Assembly: GCA_036365455.1 (NCBI GenBank)
Contig: JAWQUS010000004.1
Coordinates: 3,975,501-4,039,500 of the forward strand
Source of the DNA: Macrosoma leucophasiata
Taxonomy: Eukaryota > Arthropoda > Insecta > Lepidoptera > Hedylidae
Length of the DNA: 64,000 nucleotides
Direction of reading: 5' to 3'
Shown here: piece after piece, positions 25,341-38,212 of the stretch
How positions within the stretch are numbered: the first letter of the stretch is position 1
How the letters are laid out: every line of letters begins with the position of its first letter
Position numbers and translations under genes: made by a program
The notes under the pieces: model-generated
The model's database searches: none
Told to the model about the DNA's origin: nothing
The model's input: the letters and a program-made list of their open reading frames with translations, nothing else

Positions 25341-25839
25341 TTATTACATAGAATAAAGATAATGTGAACATCCATAGCATATAAATATTTGCATATAAAC
25401 ACATACGCAAATACCCATCAACAGCTTAATATCGTGATAGAATATAACACCCCCAAATCACAACAGACCAGTCCCCACAATCAGCACCCGTTCACGAGTA
25501 TGACGCATGTGGCAGCCATTGCTCTCCTCGACCATTTTGAAGGGAAGTGAGCAAAAGATGACAAGCCGAAGCTAGTTGCTAGCTTGCTAGTCTAGTGTTT
25601 ATTACACGTATCTAATATCAGCCGAACAAGCATTCTATGACATTGTAATACTGTGGTTTCATTTCCATCGATGCGTGCCAATACGTGATACTAATTACAT
25701 AGCAATAATCCCGATATAATTAAGCCGAATCAACGTAGAAGATTGACGTGTCCACCCCCTATACATAATTAGTCGATGACGGATGGTAGGTATTGAGATT
25801 ATTAATGTTTAGGCTTCGTATTAGGTTTAGGGAGAGAGT

Positions 25840-26012
25840 GTTCGATAACCATAGACGCATCGGGCTTCGATAGTCGATGGTCTGCTACCGGACCGACGAG
25901 CGTTCGGTGGAATCGCGCCGTGATTGGTCGGCCGGCCGTGACGTCGCGAGTATTTTAAAATCTGTTTGAATTTTGAATCAATTTGAGCGGCTGGACTTTC
26001 CAGAGGAACGGT
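25840..26012 (+). promoter_or_regulatory. Candidate CpG-rich promoter and non-coding first exon
   Basis: A block much richer in G, C and CpG than its surroundings, with an ATTGG (inverted CCAAT) next to ggccggcc and a CRE-like TGACGTCG at 25938-25946, a TATTTTAAAA 10 bp later and a strong donor-like AACG|GTGAGTGG at 26010/26011. It matches none of the repeat families here. Its target gene would lie outside the recognisable coding sequence of the window, so this remains an inference. Confidence 0.35.
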
Positions 26013-26164
26013 GAGTGGATTCATTGGCTATTGTAAGCTCTGTGTGTCTTTAGGTGTGTCGAACATACGTAAACCAGCCTATGGAAATCTATTAAAAAAG
26101 GGTCTTTCGAATCTCCAACAGCTATATATCGCTATATATATATATCGCTACAATTACTCTTAAC

Positions 26165-26395
26165 AAAAATGATCCGCCACCTTAGGATAACCAGTCCAGC
26201 CGCTTTACCACTAAGCTACCGAAGTCCCACACCGATGCGTCAAACTTTGCTTTCCCTTTTTGATTTTTAACCGATATAGGGTCGGTGAACGACATTCATT
26301 GATAACTAATGAATAGCTATACAACCGATATGACAAACTTTGCAGTTTATACAATATCGTTAAGATGCCGCTGTTCCCTTAATAATTGTACTCAA
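26165..26395 (-). mobile_element. SINE-D with leader, head truncated
   Basis: ctttaccactaagctaccga is followed by the leader complement (ttaaccgatatagggtcg, acaatatcgttaagatgccg). Confidence 0.6.
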
Positions 26396-26635
26396 ACTCA
26401 AAAAGACTGCATAACCAACAATTACACGATCTAAATGTCTATGGCCTGACTCTTAAATTTTACATTTGTGATGTCCTCTTATTTACGTTCTAAGGTTTTG
26501 AGTAAAACAACCAAATTATCAGTAAGTAGGTACAATACTCAAAGGGAACCGTTCACCACCACTGACAGATTGTGAATGTGAATAGCGCCACCGTTAATTA
26601 GTGTACTAGATTTATAATATGTAACATTTTATTAA

Positions 26636-26825
26636 TGTATCTTCACGCCCCTCTTTATATTTATGTCCACCTGGAGATATAAAAAGAGACTTCCCTTACG
26701 GAGTAGGCAGACAGTAAAATGCGCCAGATATCCCGGTCCTGACACTTCCCGTGCTTCTTCTATATTCATCTTGCTCTTCATACATGCACGCCAATTCCTA
26801 AGACTGACTCCACCCTCAGAAAGTA
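26636..26825 (-). mobile_element. LINE-B 3'-end fragment with a small insertion
   Basis: Carries gccagatatcccggtcctgac and the upstream coding complement. The 3' end is split by ~45 bp of unrelated sequence around 26662-26690. The element at 26841 follows directly. Confidence 0.65.
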
Positions 26826-26840
26826 CTCAGTAAGCAAGGA

Positions 26841-27053
26841 ATATTCGACATCGAGCTGATGAAAGAGACAATCGGCTAGTTTCGACTTCGTAGAGCGTTA
26901 TCTCAGTTGCACATTGTCCCCGTAACACTGACAGTGCGGTGGAAATCAAAATGGTCGACAAACGTACAAAAGAACAAAAAATTGTGTGCGAAAACTGTTC
27001 TACAGAGCCGTAATTAGCCTAAGTCTCTTTCCAAAAGTCGATGTGCTATATTT
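26841..27053. mobile_element. MITE-F
   Basis: aatattcgacatcgagctga at the left, gtcgatgtgctatatt at the right, with the gagcgttatctc core between. Confidence 0.7.
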
Positions 27054-27066
27054 CGTAATGGTACTA

Positions 27067-27325
27067 CTAGCTGACCCGGCAAACTTCGTAATGCCTCAGA
27101 ATATAATAATGTGTCAAAGGTTTGATAGATACGGACTATTTGTATGGGAAAATGAAATTGTGTTTTTCACTATTCCCTTTCAATTTATTCCTATTTTTTT
27201 ACCCTTTAACCATCCCTGGGCTTCCAAAAATAATTCATAACCAAAATTAGTAAAATCGGTCCAGCCTTTCTCGAGTTTAAGCGAGACTAACGAACAACAA
27301 TTGATTTGTATATATATAGATAACC
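27067..27325 (-). mobile_element. Helitron-like element with ctagctgacccggc end
   Basis: ctagctgacccggcaaactt, atacggactatttgtatggg and cgagtttaagcgagactaac; copies at 28999, 35386 and 56470 share this order. Confidence 0.62.
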
Positions 27326-27775
27326 CAGTATTATGGTACTATAACCCAGTATTCAATATATTAGTTTTTAGTTCGTTCTCTAGACTCCACTTCCTACTGA
27401 GTTTCTACCATTGATCTATAAATCTGCATTACCATACACAGAACAACCAAAATCGCGTCACATTTACATCAAAATACTTCCAATCTTCCCTCAGGGTAGT
27501 GTTACATTATTTGGATAGGGCAGCGAATAAATTAAACGCGACTGTACAATCCATTAACCCACACAATGATAACAAAACAATCCAATCTGCATATTTAATG
27601 TTAACTTGATAGTCTTTTTGTATCCCCATTCGGTCAGTAAGGTCCAGTGAATAGACGAGTTAATTTAATAGGGTGCTAAGTGCATTAAGGTTAGTGAAAT
27701 TACTTGATTAAATCAACTCGTCCAATTGACCAGAGCGAGATGTGCACGGGTTATTTACACGTTAGTCTTTTCGGG

Positions 27776-28224
27776 TTTTTTTGTATGTAATGGAAGTGGC
27801 GAACCAGCATGCAGTTCACATTGATGTTAAGTGTGACCGCAGCCTTTAGATAATCTTTCTACTTTAAATACATTCTCTCCAAGGTTTTTATTTGCACTCT
27901 CATCATCTTGTCTCACTACCCTAAGGTCGACTGGTAGAGAATGCCTAACATTAAATCCGCCTTATGTGCTAACATTGTGCATTAAAGCTTAAATAAATAA
28001 ATAAATACCCACATAAAGACCAAGGTCAAAATGCAGATGCGTTACCACTCCTGAGGACTAAAGTATTATGCCTCTGTCCCGGAAATTATAAACCGTACAT
28101 TACCACCTGAGCGGAACACGATAGTGCTGAACACTACTATTTAGCGGCAAGTATGTCCACCGCATTACCTATAATGCGGTGGTCTCCCTACGACCGCGAG
28201 CTCCACCGCTGGAACTCTACCAAC
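27776..28224 (-). mobile_element. SINE-A split by a LINE tail
   Basis: Parts 27776-27850 and 28007-28224 are collinear; the interruption is the TAAA-tail LINE at 27850-28006. Confidence 0.75.
27850..28006 (+). mobile_element. LINE TAAA-tail inserted in a SINE-A copy
   Basis: Same tail as 11478-11615 (cattaaatccgccttatgtg, then aaataaataaataaat). It splits the SINE-A copy 27776-28224 between its two collinear parts, so it is younger than that SINE. Confidence 0.65.
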
Positions 28225-28229
28225 ATAAA

Positions 28230-28980
28230 AAATTGAATTAAGGGTTATTGAAGCCGGCACTATAAATTCAAAAAAACTGTCTAATCAGGCTGTTTACCTT
28301 TATTTAGCAAAAAATCACATCGTGCAGTATTGTGATTGCTGTCACTGCTGCGCAGAACAAAATGTCAGATTAATTGAACTCGAGTTACAAAAAGAAAAAC
28401 ATCCTTTAATAACTCGTAACACAATTATTGGACGTTCGACGCATCGTCAATATCGCTGTCCACAGATAAAAATATCACTCGAAAGCACTACACAGATTAA
28501 AAACAGAAACGTCAAAATTGACAACTGACATTCAGTTTTGTTTATGTGAAAGTTTTTGGTGAAACAAAAAATAAATAAAAATAGTTGGTGACTTGTTACT
28601 TGGATCGTAAAAAATCTATCTGATTGTTGACTTTTCGAAGAAAGCAAATATTCTTGCAGTCTAAGTAAATAGCAAGTGAATTTTACATTAAATCTCCATA
28701 AAAACTCCATCTTTCCGGACCTTGAGTAACATTTTATAAATGTAAATTTGAGAAATTATTAATTTGACTGCACAAAGGTAGCATAATCATTAGTCTTTTA
28801 ATTGAAGACATGTATGAAAGATTTGATAAAATATCAATTGTCTCTTATTTATAATTAAAACCTAATCTTTAACTGGTGTTATTCACTCTTTAACAATTCC
28901 GTTATTAGGTATTAAAGTAGATGCCAACCCGTAATCAAAGATACAAGTCAAAAACCATCCGAAATGGATTTGGAAGACTT
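28230..28980. other. Gene-free stretch
   Basis: Small overlapping open frames on both strands around 28320-28710, no domain and no splice-supported structure. Confidence 0.45.
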
Positions 28981-28998
28981 CGAAAATATATATGTCAG

Positions 28999-29256
28999 CT
29001 AGTAAGCTGACTCGGCAAACTTCGTATTGCCTGAGAATGAAAACAAGTGTCAAAGTTTTGATAGATACGGACTATTTGTATGGGAAAATGAAATTGTGGT
29101 TTTTACTATTTCCCTTCAATTTCTTCATATTTTCTTACCTTTTAAACCTTCCCTGGACTTCCAAGAAACATACAAAATCAAAATTAGCCAAATCGGTAGA
29201 GCCGTTCTCGAGTTTTAGCGAGACCAACGAACAGCAATTGATTTTTAGTTATAGAA
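28999..29256 (-). mobile_element. Helitron-like element, same family
   Basis: ctagtaagctgactcggcaa at the left, ttctcgagttttagcgagac at the right. The two short open frames are part of the repeat. Confidence 0.62.
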
Positions 29257-29718
29257 GAAGATAAAGACAAATAAATAATCACCTATACGTAGGAGTTACC
29301 CAAAGGAAGAATAAAGACACTTGCGTACCGTACATATTTTTAAAATCTATGAGTATTAACGTAGTGACATGTACATAAAAACATAACCAAAACAAAATTC
29401 TCTCACTTATCAATCATCAACCTCAAAAATAACGTCCGAACACCGAATTAAATTCCCATTTCTTCCATCCACCTAACCCTTGAAACGCGTATCAGATTCA
29501 ACGCGGTTTTATTGAATGGAAAATGGTATGAAAGACCAATGTCGAAAAGTCTTGAACTTATCGGGTTTGGTTCAAGTTACGGGCAAATATCACAATAAAT
29601 ATTTATTTTAGAGATAAGTATTGGTTATAAGTTATATTGCCGGGACAAACAACATAAACGATATTATAATCGAATATTTCTCAGTAAATATAAAATCAAT
29701 AAAATGGTGTAAATTCCT

Positions 29719-29917
29719 TTATATCTGGTTCTATTGGGATTTTTCCATTTTCTGGTAATTCCCCAATATCTCGAAGTTTGTCATGTGCCCGGAGATGTCA
29801 ACAGGTTCACCACTAGTCACATGAGCCAAAACATAACCGGAGAATCGTGGGTGATTGTATGTATGCTTGCATTTACCTCTTCCTACCCCTTCGGGGATTA
29901 CAGGCGTTTTTTTTATA
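29719..29917 (+). mobile_element. SINE-C, 5'-truncated
   Basis: Body ggatttttccattttctggt to tail cttcggggattacaggcg; the tRNA head is missing. Confidence 0.75.
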
Positions 29918-30117
29918 AAAAATATAACAGAAAGTTACTAAAAGCATAAACTTAACAATAAATAAAACAAGATAGCAGTAGGTACATGTTGATAGTAAGT
30001 CAACATTTCAGCCTTTTGGTTTCCACATACATAGATAACCAGAACCAGACTCTGCAATATTCATTCAATTTGAAACATTAGAAAAAGGTTCAACACCTAG
30101 GATACGGACACTTTTTC

Positions 30118-30332
30118 TAATGGTGAGTTGAGTGCTCTGGAACAGTGAAGTAGATGCGTTGCCAATCCTGAGGTCCGAGGTTGTTATACCTCTGAGCCAG
30201 AAATTACAGGGCTGTACATTAAGAACACCGATGGAACACGATAGAGCTGAAGCTGAACATTACCATTTAGCAGTAAGTAAAATAGGTTATGCGGGTGCCT
30301 ACACCCGCGAGCTCCGTCTCTGGAGCTCTACT
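30118..30332 (-). mobile_element. Degraded SINE-A copy
   Basis: gtagatgcgttgccaatcct, ccagaaattacagggctgta and ctccgtctctggagctct mark the order of a minus-strand copy with many changes. Confidence 0.6.
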
Positions 30333-31564
30333 TACAAAAAATCATATACAATATTTTGCAACGTGATCTTTTTAAATTATTTTTGTAAGGAATTGATGAA
30401 TTAGCCCTCTATCGTTGTTAAATTAGACCAAACCCGTAAGGAAATCAGTTCAAAGGAAACACAAAAGCAGTAAAAATATCGCCACGTCCTCCGCAGAACC
30501 CTCGAATGACCAGTTCCTGACGGTAAATTTAGCATCACAAGGGGTCGTTTCTACCCTTCGTTTGTCCATTCAGTGTTACTCCTGTTATGGAAAATAGAAG
30601 GCGTTTTTTACCCTTTCGCCTTTTTTTATTATTTATTGTGTAAGTCTGTAATATCAATAAATCGACGTTTTAAGCTCCATTAGCCCCAGTTTCTGGGAAA
30701 AATGGACCAATGTAGATAATTTATGTCGTGTGGAATAACATCTTATAAAGTGACCTCGACATGGGGTGCAGCTATTACTTTAAATGTATCTATTTTCTTT
30801 ATTTATGGCATGGCCAATGGCATATTTGATGATGTTCATATATTTGTTTCATATTTGGAAGAAAATGGAAATCTTCGCCTTCAGTGTAGTGCAAGTTATT
30901 TAAATGAAAAGTGGCTAATATTTTGTATTGATAATACGTATTTGCCTGGTGTTAACCCATCAAACTACACAAATAAAAATCACACAACAGATATATACTG
31001 TTCATTCAAATAATTGAACTGAAAACAGTATGTGTGAAGATTGTACTAAGCCTAACAAGAACCAGATATACTTATGTATTGACCAAGAAATCTCAACCGC
31101 GTAATATAGCTGTAGCTAGCGTTAGAGTCAACGCCAGCTATTGAGCGAACTACTCCAACATTTGAATAATACATTTTGAATTCTGAACACCTGGCCTCCA
31201 GTTGCAGAGTACCTTGATGGCCACATTCGCATTCTGAAACATCAGAAAAGTCCAATATTTTTGTGTATTTGACTTGTTACCTAATGTTCCTGAAGAGCAT
31301 TAAGCAAAAAGTTAAATATTTTAACTTCTATCCTTATATTTATAGGAGTTCAATAAATTTGTATGGACCTTTAATAACTATCACAGAGACATACAATCTA
31401 AGGTCTCAGAGGTGGCAATCTGCAATTTGTCCTCTGGTTTTTGTGTAGATGTCTATAGGCTGGAGTAATCGCTTAACATCCATGTGAACAGCACGATTGT
31501 TTGCCACCTGCATCAGAAAAAAAAGCTACGGACTGCACTCTGGAAGTGCCGACAGAAGTTTCTC

Positions 31565-31854
31565 CTGGTGGTAGAGCTCCGGTGACGTAGCTCGCGGGCG
31601 TAGGCACCACCGCATTACCTAATATACTTGCCGTTAAATGGTAGTGTTCAGCACTATCGTGTTCCGGTCAGGTGGTAATGTACGGCTCTGTAATTTCCGG
31701 CACAGAGGCATAACACCTAATGCCTCAGGAGTGGCAGCGCATTTGCATTTTGACCTCTGGTCATTGTGTGGGTGTCTATAGGCTGCAGTCATCACTTAAC
31801 ATCAATGTGAACTGCACGCTTGTTTGCCATTTTTATAACATAAAAAAAAAAAAA
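31565..31854 (+). mobile_element. SINE-A, full length
   Basis: Complete, A13 tail. A 3'-half copy of the older subfamily at 31370-31532 precedes it by ~30 bp. Confidence 0.85.
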
Positions 31855-32450
31855 GTGAAATCTTGAATATTTACGTAGTGCATTTTTGTCCACCACCACT
31901 ACTACAATGACAGCTGCCATTAGGTCCCCAAAAAGTAGGCGGACGCAATTGTGGGTACGAGTTCGTCTTACGCATTTTCGATCAGAGTCACGTGTCTTGA
32001 CACGAGTTTAACATTTTTACCCATCACTAAAAGTGCAAGGCGCCTAAAGAAGTTTTCGCTTCAAAAATAACAAAAACAAACGATGTTTTAAAGGTTGGTA
32101 CAAAAAAATAGCCCATGGCATTCTGTACAGCGGACGACATTTCATGCATCAGATATCGCTAGCAAACCTTGTTTTTTAGTCCTTTTTCACCATTAACACG
32201 GCCTTAATGGATGTGACTATCTTCCACAGTATTGCTATCTCGCTCTACCGCATCAATCATTTTCAAAGCTTAAAGTATGGCATGGTAATTAATATGTTCC
32301 TCGTCTGGCGGTTTTCACGACTTCGTCTCTCGTTAAGACGACATTAGGTATGGACGAATATATTTCACCAGGCAGATCTTTATTTTATCGTGCTCACGTG
32401 AAATGGTAATTAAATGAGAAATAAAAATTTACTACCTTAATAACATTTTT

Positions 32451-32719
32451 ACTGGTAGAGCTCCAGTGATGAAGCTCGCGGGCGTAGGCACCACCGCATT
32501 ATCTAATATACTTGCCGCTAAATGGTAGTATTCAGCACTATCGTGTTCCGGTCAGACAGTAATGTACGGTCCTGTAATTCCCGGCAGAGGCATAACACAT
32601 TAGGCCTCAAGAGTGGTCTCTCTCGCATCGGCATTTTGACTGCATCGGCTGCAGTCATCACTTAACATTAATGGGCGCGTTATGCATGTTTGCCACTTTC
32701 ATTCCATTAAAAAAAAAAT
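32451..32719 (+). mobile_element. SINE-A, nearly full length
   Basis: Starts actggtagagctccagtgat and ends attccattaaaaaaaaa. Confidence 0.83.
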
Positions 32720-33417
32720 GTATCAATATATACGAAAAAACTATTTCGGCCTCTATAAAGATAATCTTGTCTACTGAGATTGAAATTGTCAGCAGCAGTC
32801 AGCAGTCAATAATAATTTGCCACCGCCATTAGGTATATACTCGAAAAAACAAATCCATCTGTCTTTTCCTTCCGAAAAATTGACTCCTTTCTGAGCAGCC
32901 AAAACAATCGGCTTGAATAGGCTGCTCAGTTCTCATTTTACTTCAAAATAAAAGTACCGCGAGGTATAACAATCGCAAATTCAGTTAAACGATACAAGAA
33001 CTGTACGCTGTCCGTAAAATTTGCACAACAATGGATAATAATACCCAAACAATTTCCACACAAAACCCTCGAATCGTAATGAGTAACCTGGAAACCGGTC
33101 CCATTTGCAAATAACCCTCGACCCTTAATCTGCTGCATTTTACGATATCTGTGGCAATATCTGTCAATGTCCTTATCAATAAATTATGGACGTTTAGACC
33201 AAATGACGTCGTTTGACGGTTTGAGGCGCGAACGTAATCCTCGGTGTATTGGGCCCCATCTGCAGTGTAAGGGTTAAGTCGCGACAAATAGACCATTTGC
33301 AAATAATAAGACGCACTGAAAGAATAAATTAAGGGGTGGGATATAGGGCGATGGGGATCCCTGTACCGACATGACCTGTCTTTCTACAATCTGTTTTTTG
33401 GGTTTTGTAGTAGTTTC

Positions 33418-33700
33418 CCTGGTGGTAGAGCTCCAGTGACGGAGCTCGCGGGCGTATGCACCACCGCATTACCTAATATACTTGCCGCTAAATGGTAGTG
33501 TTCAGCACTATCGTGGTCCGGTCAGTTGGTAATGTACAGCCCTGTAATTTCCGACACAGAGGCATAACACCTTAGGCCTTAGGAGTGGTAATGCATTTTG
33601 ACCTTGGTTTTTGTGTGGGTGTCTATAGGCTGCAGTCATCACTTAACATTAATGTGAACTGTATGCTTGTTTACCACTTTAATTACATAAAAATAAAAAT
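33418..33700 (+). mobile_element. SINE-A, full length
   Basis: Starts ctggtggtagagctcc and ends taattacataaaaataaaaa. Third plus-strand copy within 2.2 kb. Confidence 0.85.
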
Positions 33701-33784
33701 AGAAAAGTAACCCATATTGTTTTGCTATTCCCGTTCATCCGTTTATTCTTTTAGTGTTATTTGAATTAAAAGTAAAATTATTGC

Positions 33785-33905
33785 ACATGGTTCAGGCATG
33801 TAGAAAGAAAGAATGTCGAATGAGCTATTGACTAAATATATATATGTACAATGCGAACGTATATATTTTCAAAGGCCCAGGCCCAGACCAAGTAAACAAG
33901 TTGCG
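33785..33905 (+). mobile_element. Very degraded LINE-B fragment
   Basis: Recognisable through gaaagaatgtcgaatgagc and aaaggcccaggcccagacca, matching 4565-4645 of the better copy with many changes. Confidence 0.45.
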
Positions 33906-33940
33906 GGCCCAAATACCATACATTTTGGAACGTCTGCTTA

Positions 33941-34247
33941 TCTATACAAATAAATAAAATTGGAGTGTCTGTTTGTAATATAAAAATAATCGTTTTTTAC
34001 TAAATACGTATGTACACGGTACATATATAAAAATAACATTTTTTTACAATTTTTGTCTGTCTGTTTGTTCCCGCTAATCTCGGGAACGCCTGGACCGATT
34101 TTGACGGAACTTTCACTGGCAGATAGGTTATGTAATAAGGAGTAACTTCGGCTACTTTTTTTTATACTAGCTGCGCTCACGACTTCGTCCTGGCAGATAC
34201 TGAACAATCATAAATTCTCACGGGGACGAAGTCGCGGGCACATCTAG
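33941..34247 (+). mobile_element. Helitron-like element, ~320 bp family
   Basis: tctatacaaataaataaaat start, ends gtcgcgggcacatctag|T. Confidence 0.72.
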
Positions 34248-35385
34248 TATTCAATAAATTGGCATAAATATTTACTGAGAAAATGCTTCATGCTCGTTCC
34301 CAAACTAAATCGATACGATCAAACGAAGCAATTGACAATGTTTATTAACAGGATATGAGCCGCCATTGCGCCACGGAAGTGCCGCCATTACCGGAAGTCC
34401 CGGAAGTAGGTGCAATGATTATTAATTGCCCAACGCCTTAAGACGCCTCACGGGACGTCCTGGGGCGTCCTGACTATGATTTAATGTACATTTGAACTTA
34501 TTGTTTAATGTTATTTCTTATTGGAGTTAATCTTTTGGATTAAGGAAAAGGGCTATTTTTCATTAGAATGAGGATTTTGTGATGCAGAAAGGAGATGTTG
34601 CGAGCTCGGCTCTGGTTCGTACACGTCCTCAAAAAATGGGTAAATTAAAGAAGAATCCGAAAAAAATACAATTAATTTATTCAAGAATATATTTTAGAGT
34701 TACAACCGCATTAAATTCAAACGATTTCATCATTTTCAACCATGTTCAACATGGCGGCGATACAGTCGACGCTTGGGATAGTACCTATGTATGTATACTT
34801 AAAAAATAAAACTAATGCTATCTTTAATTTACTAGTGCATCACATATTATCAAAAAAACGATGTATCGAATCGATCAATTTAAAGAAGTTTCGATGAATT
34901 TCTTTAAATTGGAAAACGCTTACTATTAAATTACGTATAGTACGTATTAACACATGAAATCGATTTCGACAGTATTTAGAAAATATTACATTTTTCTCCA
35001 AGTATCTACTACCTATTCAGAAAACAATGAAAAAAAAATAAAATGTCAAAATGACATCGCCCGCCATATTCGCCATGTTGGTTTTGAGTTGCAATTCTAA
35101 CAGCAAATAATATTTTGTAACTGCAAACAAAGCTAAATTAGTGACAATATGCAGTAAAAAATGTTTTTACATTGATTTTGCCTGTTAATGATATTGTGTA
35201 CAATACATGGCCGGAGGTCCATACATTTTTGCAACATCTCCTTTATGTTTTTGTTATAAAAAAATTACAAACTAGTGAACATAAATGTTCATTTTAACTG
35301 AATGTTTATTGTTATTTCATAATGGAGATAATCGCTCGGATTTAAGTTAATTGCTATCATTCATTTCTATAAAGATTATATTATA

Positions 35386-35490
35386 CTAGCTGACCCGGCA
35401 AACTTCGTATTGCCTCACAATGAAATAATGTGTCAAAGGTTTTATAGATACGGACTATTTGTATAAGAAAATTAAATTAAATGTAGAGAT
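35386..35490 (-). mobile_element. Helitron-like element fragment
   Basis: ctagctgacccggcaaactt to gtataagaaaattaaatt; the rest is replaced by other repeat sequence. Confidence 0.55.
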
Positions 35491-35555
35491 TCCCGTGGGA
35501 ATGAGTGATTTTCCCGTAGTGAAAAGTACCCTTAATGTTGGCCAGGCTTAGTATT

Positions 35556-36066
35556 TATACTCCACAAAATGTTTCATTCGAATCCGTCCAGTATCTTCGG
35601 AGATTAGCCTGGACAAAGGGACAAACAGACAGACAAAAAGTTTAAAAATCATTAAAAAGTGTTCTAATACTATTTTAACATAGCCCCCAATTGGTTTTTC
35701 GTAAATATATACAATATACAGACGCGGATTTTACTGTTTTATTATATGTATAGATATTTGTGTTTGTTTTAAATTATTTTATAGTAGGTCTTTAGATAGA
35801 TGTTACAATCTTATAAGTTGTTAGTCTATGTTTTAAGGTTTATATAAAGTCAAATTTTTTATTTGTTTAGGATTCATTATAATGATCTTGAAAATCACAA
35901 AGGAATCCAATCTACTCGTACGTAAAACACAAAGATTTTGGATTCATAAATTTTAGAACCATCCCATCAATTTCATTTTGAAAGACAATAATTGAATGAT
36001 GGCTGTGGTCTGAAGCCACTCAAACAATGCATTAGGCATTCATAAAGTCGATTTTTTACTTTTTTT
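35556..36066 (+). repeat. Tandem duplication, copy 1
   Basis: About 500 bp repeated at offset 566. Only a handful of base differences and one short indel (cataaagtcgatt versus catgatt) separate the copies. Confidence 0.88.
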
Positions 36067-36121
36067 CACTTTTTTTTTGTTATGCCTCTGTGCCGGAAAT
36101 TACAGAGCCGTACAAAATGTC

Positions 36122-36625
36122 TATACTCCACAAAATGTTTCATTCGAATCCGTCCAGTATCTTCGGAGATTAGCCTGGACAAAGGGACAAACAGACAGAC
36201 AAAAAATTTAAAAATCATTAAAAAGTGTTCTAATACTATTTTAACATAGCCCCCAATTGGTTTTTCGTAAATATATACAATATACAGACGCGGATTTTAC
36301 TGTTTTATTATATGTATAGATATTTGTGTTTGTTTTAAATTATTTTATAGTAGGTCTTTAGATAGATGTTACAATCTTATAAGTTGTTAGTCTATGTTTT
36401 AAGGTTTATATAAAGTCAAATTTTTTATTAGTTTAGGATTCATTATAATGCTCTTGAAAATCACAAAGGAATCCAATCTACTCGTACATAAAACACAAAG
36501 ATTTTGGATTCATAAATTTTAGAACCATCCCATCAATTTCATTTTGAAAGACAATAATTGAATGATGGCTGTGGTCTGAAGCCACTCAAACAATGCATTA
36601 GGCATTCATGATTTTTTACTTTTTC
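36122..36625 (+). repeat. Tandem duplication, copy 2
   Basis: Starts tatactccacaaaatgtttc like copy 1. A 34-bp SINE-A scrap (36082-36115, tatgcctctgtgccggaaat..) lies at the junction. Confidence 0.88.
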
Positions 36626-36811
36626 ATCCAACGTCTTTTATTTCTTTGCTTAGTATAACACGATCGCTAGTGTAATTCGTATTTATATAGTTTTTTCTTT
36701 TCAGACGTGTTAGAGCTTGCATCATTCTATAATTTTTTTTCACGTTTTTATTCTATCACTTTGTCAGCGTAATTAAGGCCAAATTTATAGTTTTTGCGCT
36801 AAACCGAGGAA

Positions 36812-36858
36812 GGATAGACAGACAGACAGACAGATAGACAGACAGACAGACAGATGGA
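36812..36858. repeat. GACA microsatellite
   Basis: gataGACA runs leading into the dispersed aaggaacccttatagtttcg-type insect repeat (complement). Confidence 0.85.
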
Positions 36859-37519
36859 CATGGCGAAACTATAAGGGTTCCTTGTTTACTACAGAACCCT
36901 AAAAATCGGATAATTCAATTTGTAATGTGATATTTTATGTATTTAACACGAGCGAGTGAATTTCTCTTTATGCTGTACATCTTTATACAGATATATTATT
37001 ATCAGTCCCATATCACGTCGTAACACATCATTAATCTCAGATCTATGTGACATTTAATTACCTAAAACACCATATATTTGGCATTCTTCCGTCCCTTGTC
37101 TTACGGGAGACATGTGTGTACAGTGTCAATAAAGAACTCTATAGCGTTGGAATAAGGTCGGGATTAATATTCGATGATCATTAATTAATGTTGCCCTTCT
37201 TATTGCTTCACGCCTTAGATTTTATTGTTTTCTCATGTTTATTGTTTGGTTACTGTTTGAATCTTAAGTCTGTTGTAAGTTTTTGTTTATTGAAAAACTG
37301 ACATTAATATATACTTACGCCGGTTATGTACTGTATTATTTATGAGGCAGGGGATTCTTTGTATGTCATGCAGGTTGGCCAACAAGAATTACGTTTCACA
37401 TTGATGGTGATTGGCATCGGGACATTACGACCCCACCGCCCACCAAGCGGAAGAATTATATTTTACTGGAAGATAATTCTTCCACTAATACAGTCAGTCA
37501 ACCCAACACTTTAACATTT

Positions 37520-37808
37520 ACTGGTGGTAGAACTCTAGTGACGGAGCTCGCGGGCGTAGTCACCACCGCATTACCTAATATACTTGCCGCTAAATGGTAG
37601 TGTTCAGCACTGTCGTGTTCCGGTCAAGTGATAATGTACGGCCCTGTGATTTCCGGCACAGAGGCATAACACCTTAGGTCTCAGGAGTGGTAACGCATCT
37701 GCATTTTGACATTGGTCTATGTGTGGGTGTCTATAGGCTGCAGTCATCACTTAACATCAATGTGAACTGCATGCTTGTTTGCCACGTCAATTACATAAAA
37801 ATAAAAAC
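37520..37808 (+). mobile_element. SINE-A, full length
   Basis: Complete copy; an opposite-orientation full copy begins about 400 bp away at 38213, so the pair can form a long foldback. Confidence 0.85.
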
Positions 37809-37884
37809 AATGGCGATCAAACTATACCAACAGTAAGTAGGAATAATAGTAAAGGGCGGTAGTAAAACAACTCGGGATGGGCAG

Positions 37885-38055
37885 TAGCGTCCTGCGATAA
37901 AACTACCGCCACTACGATCGCCAATCCGCCTGCCAAGCGTGGCGATTATGGCATATTCTCCCCTAATGCCGCACAACACTGTTGTCGGCATCTTCGGGGA
38001 AGGTTTTGTCCAGCAGTGGCCTTCGGCTGGAGTGATGATGATGATGATGATGGTA
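37885..38055 (+). mobile_element. LINE-like tail ending in GAT repeats
   Basis: gtggcgattatggcatattc, cttcggggaaggttttgtcc and a gatgatgatgatgatgatgg tail; relatives at 55935-56062 and 59570-59650. Confidence 0.58.
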
Positions 38056-38059
38056 ATTG

Positions 38060-38185
38060 AGTGCTGTAGCGGTTAAACATTTACATACCGGTCGCAGGTT
38101 CAATTCCTGTCGGAAGTCAAATTTTTCCTTCCATTTTTTCTTTAATTTCTAAACTCACTCGCATGTGTCATTGCAAAAAAAATAT
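38060..38185 (+). mobile_element. SINE-D fragment
   Basis: cggtcgcaggttcaattcct then gtcggaagtcaaatttttcc; the A-box half is worn. Confidence 0.55.
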
Positions 38186-38212
38186 GACAATTCTTACGTT
38201 TTACATTTTTGC

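Noticed and set aside
30723..31013. 96-codon plus-strand frame with hydrophobic N-terminus
   Set aside because: No domain, no splice partners and not near a promoter-like signal; no evidence beyond openness.
33938..34207. 89-codon minus-strand frame
   Set aside because: Translation of the Helitron-like repeat family; equivalent frames occur in its other copies.
36812..36858. CRISPR-like spaced repeats
   Set aside because: It is a GACA microsatellite; there are no unique spacers, and this is a eukaryotic genome.
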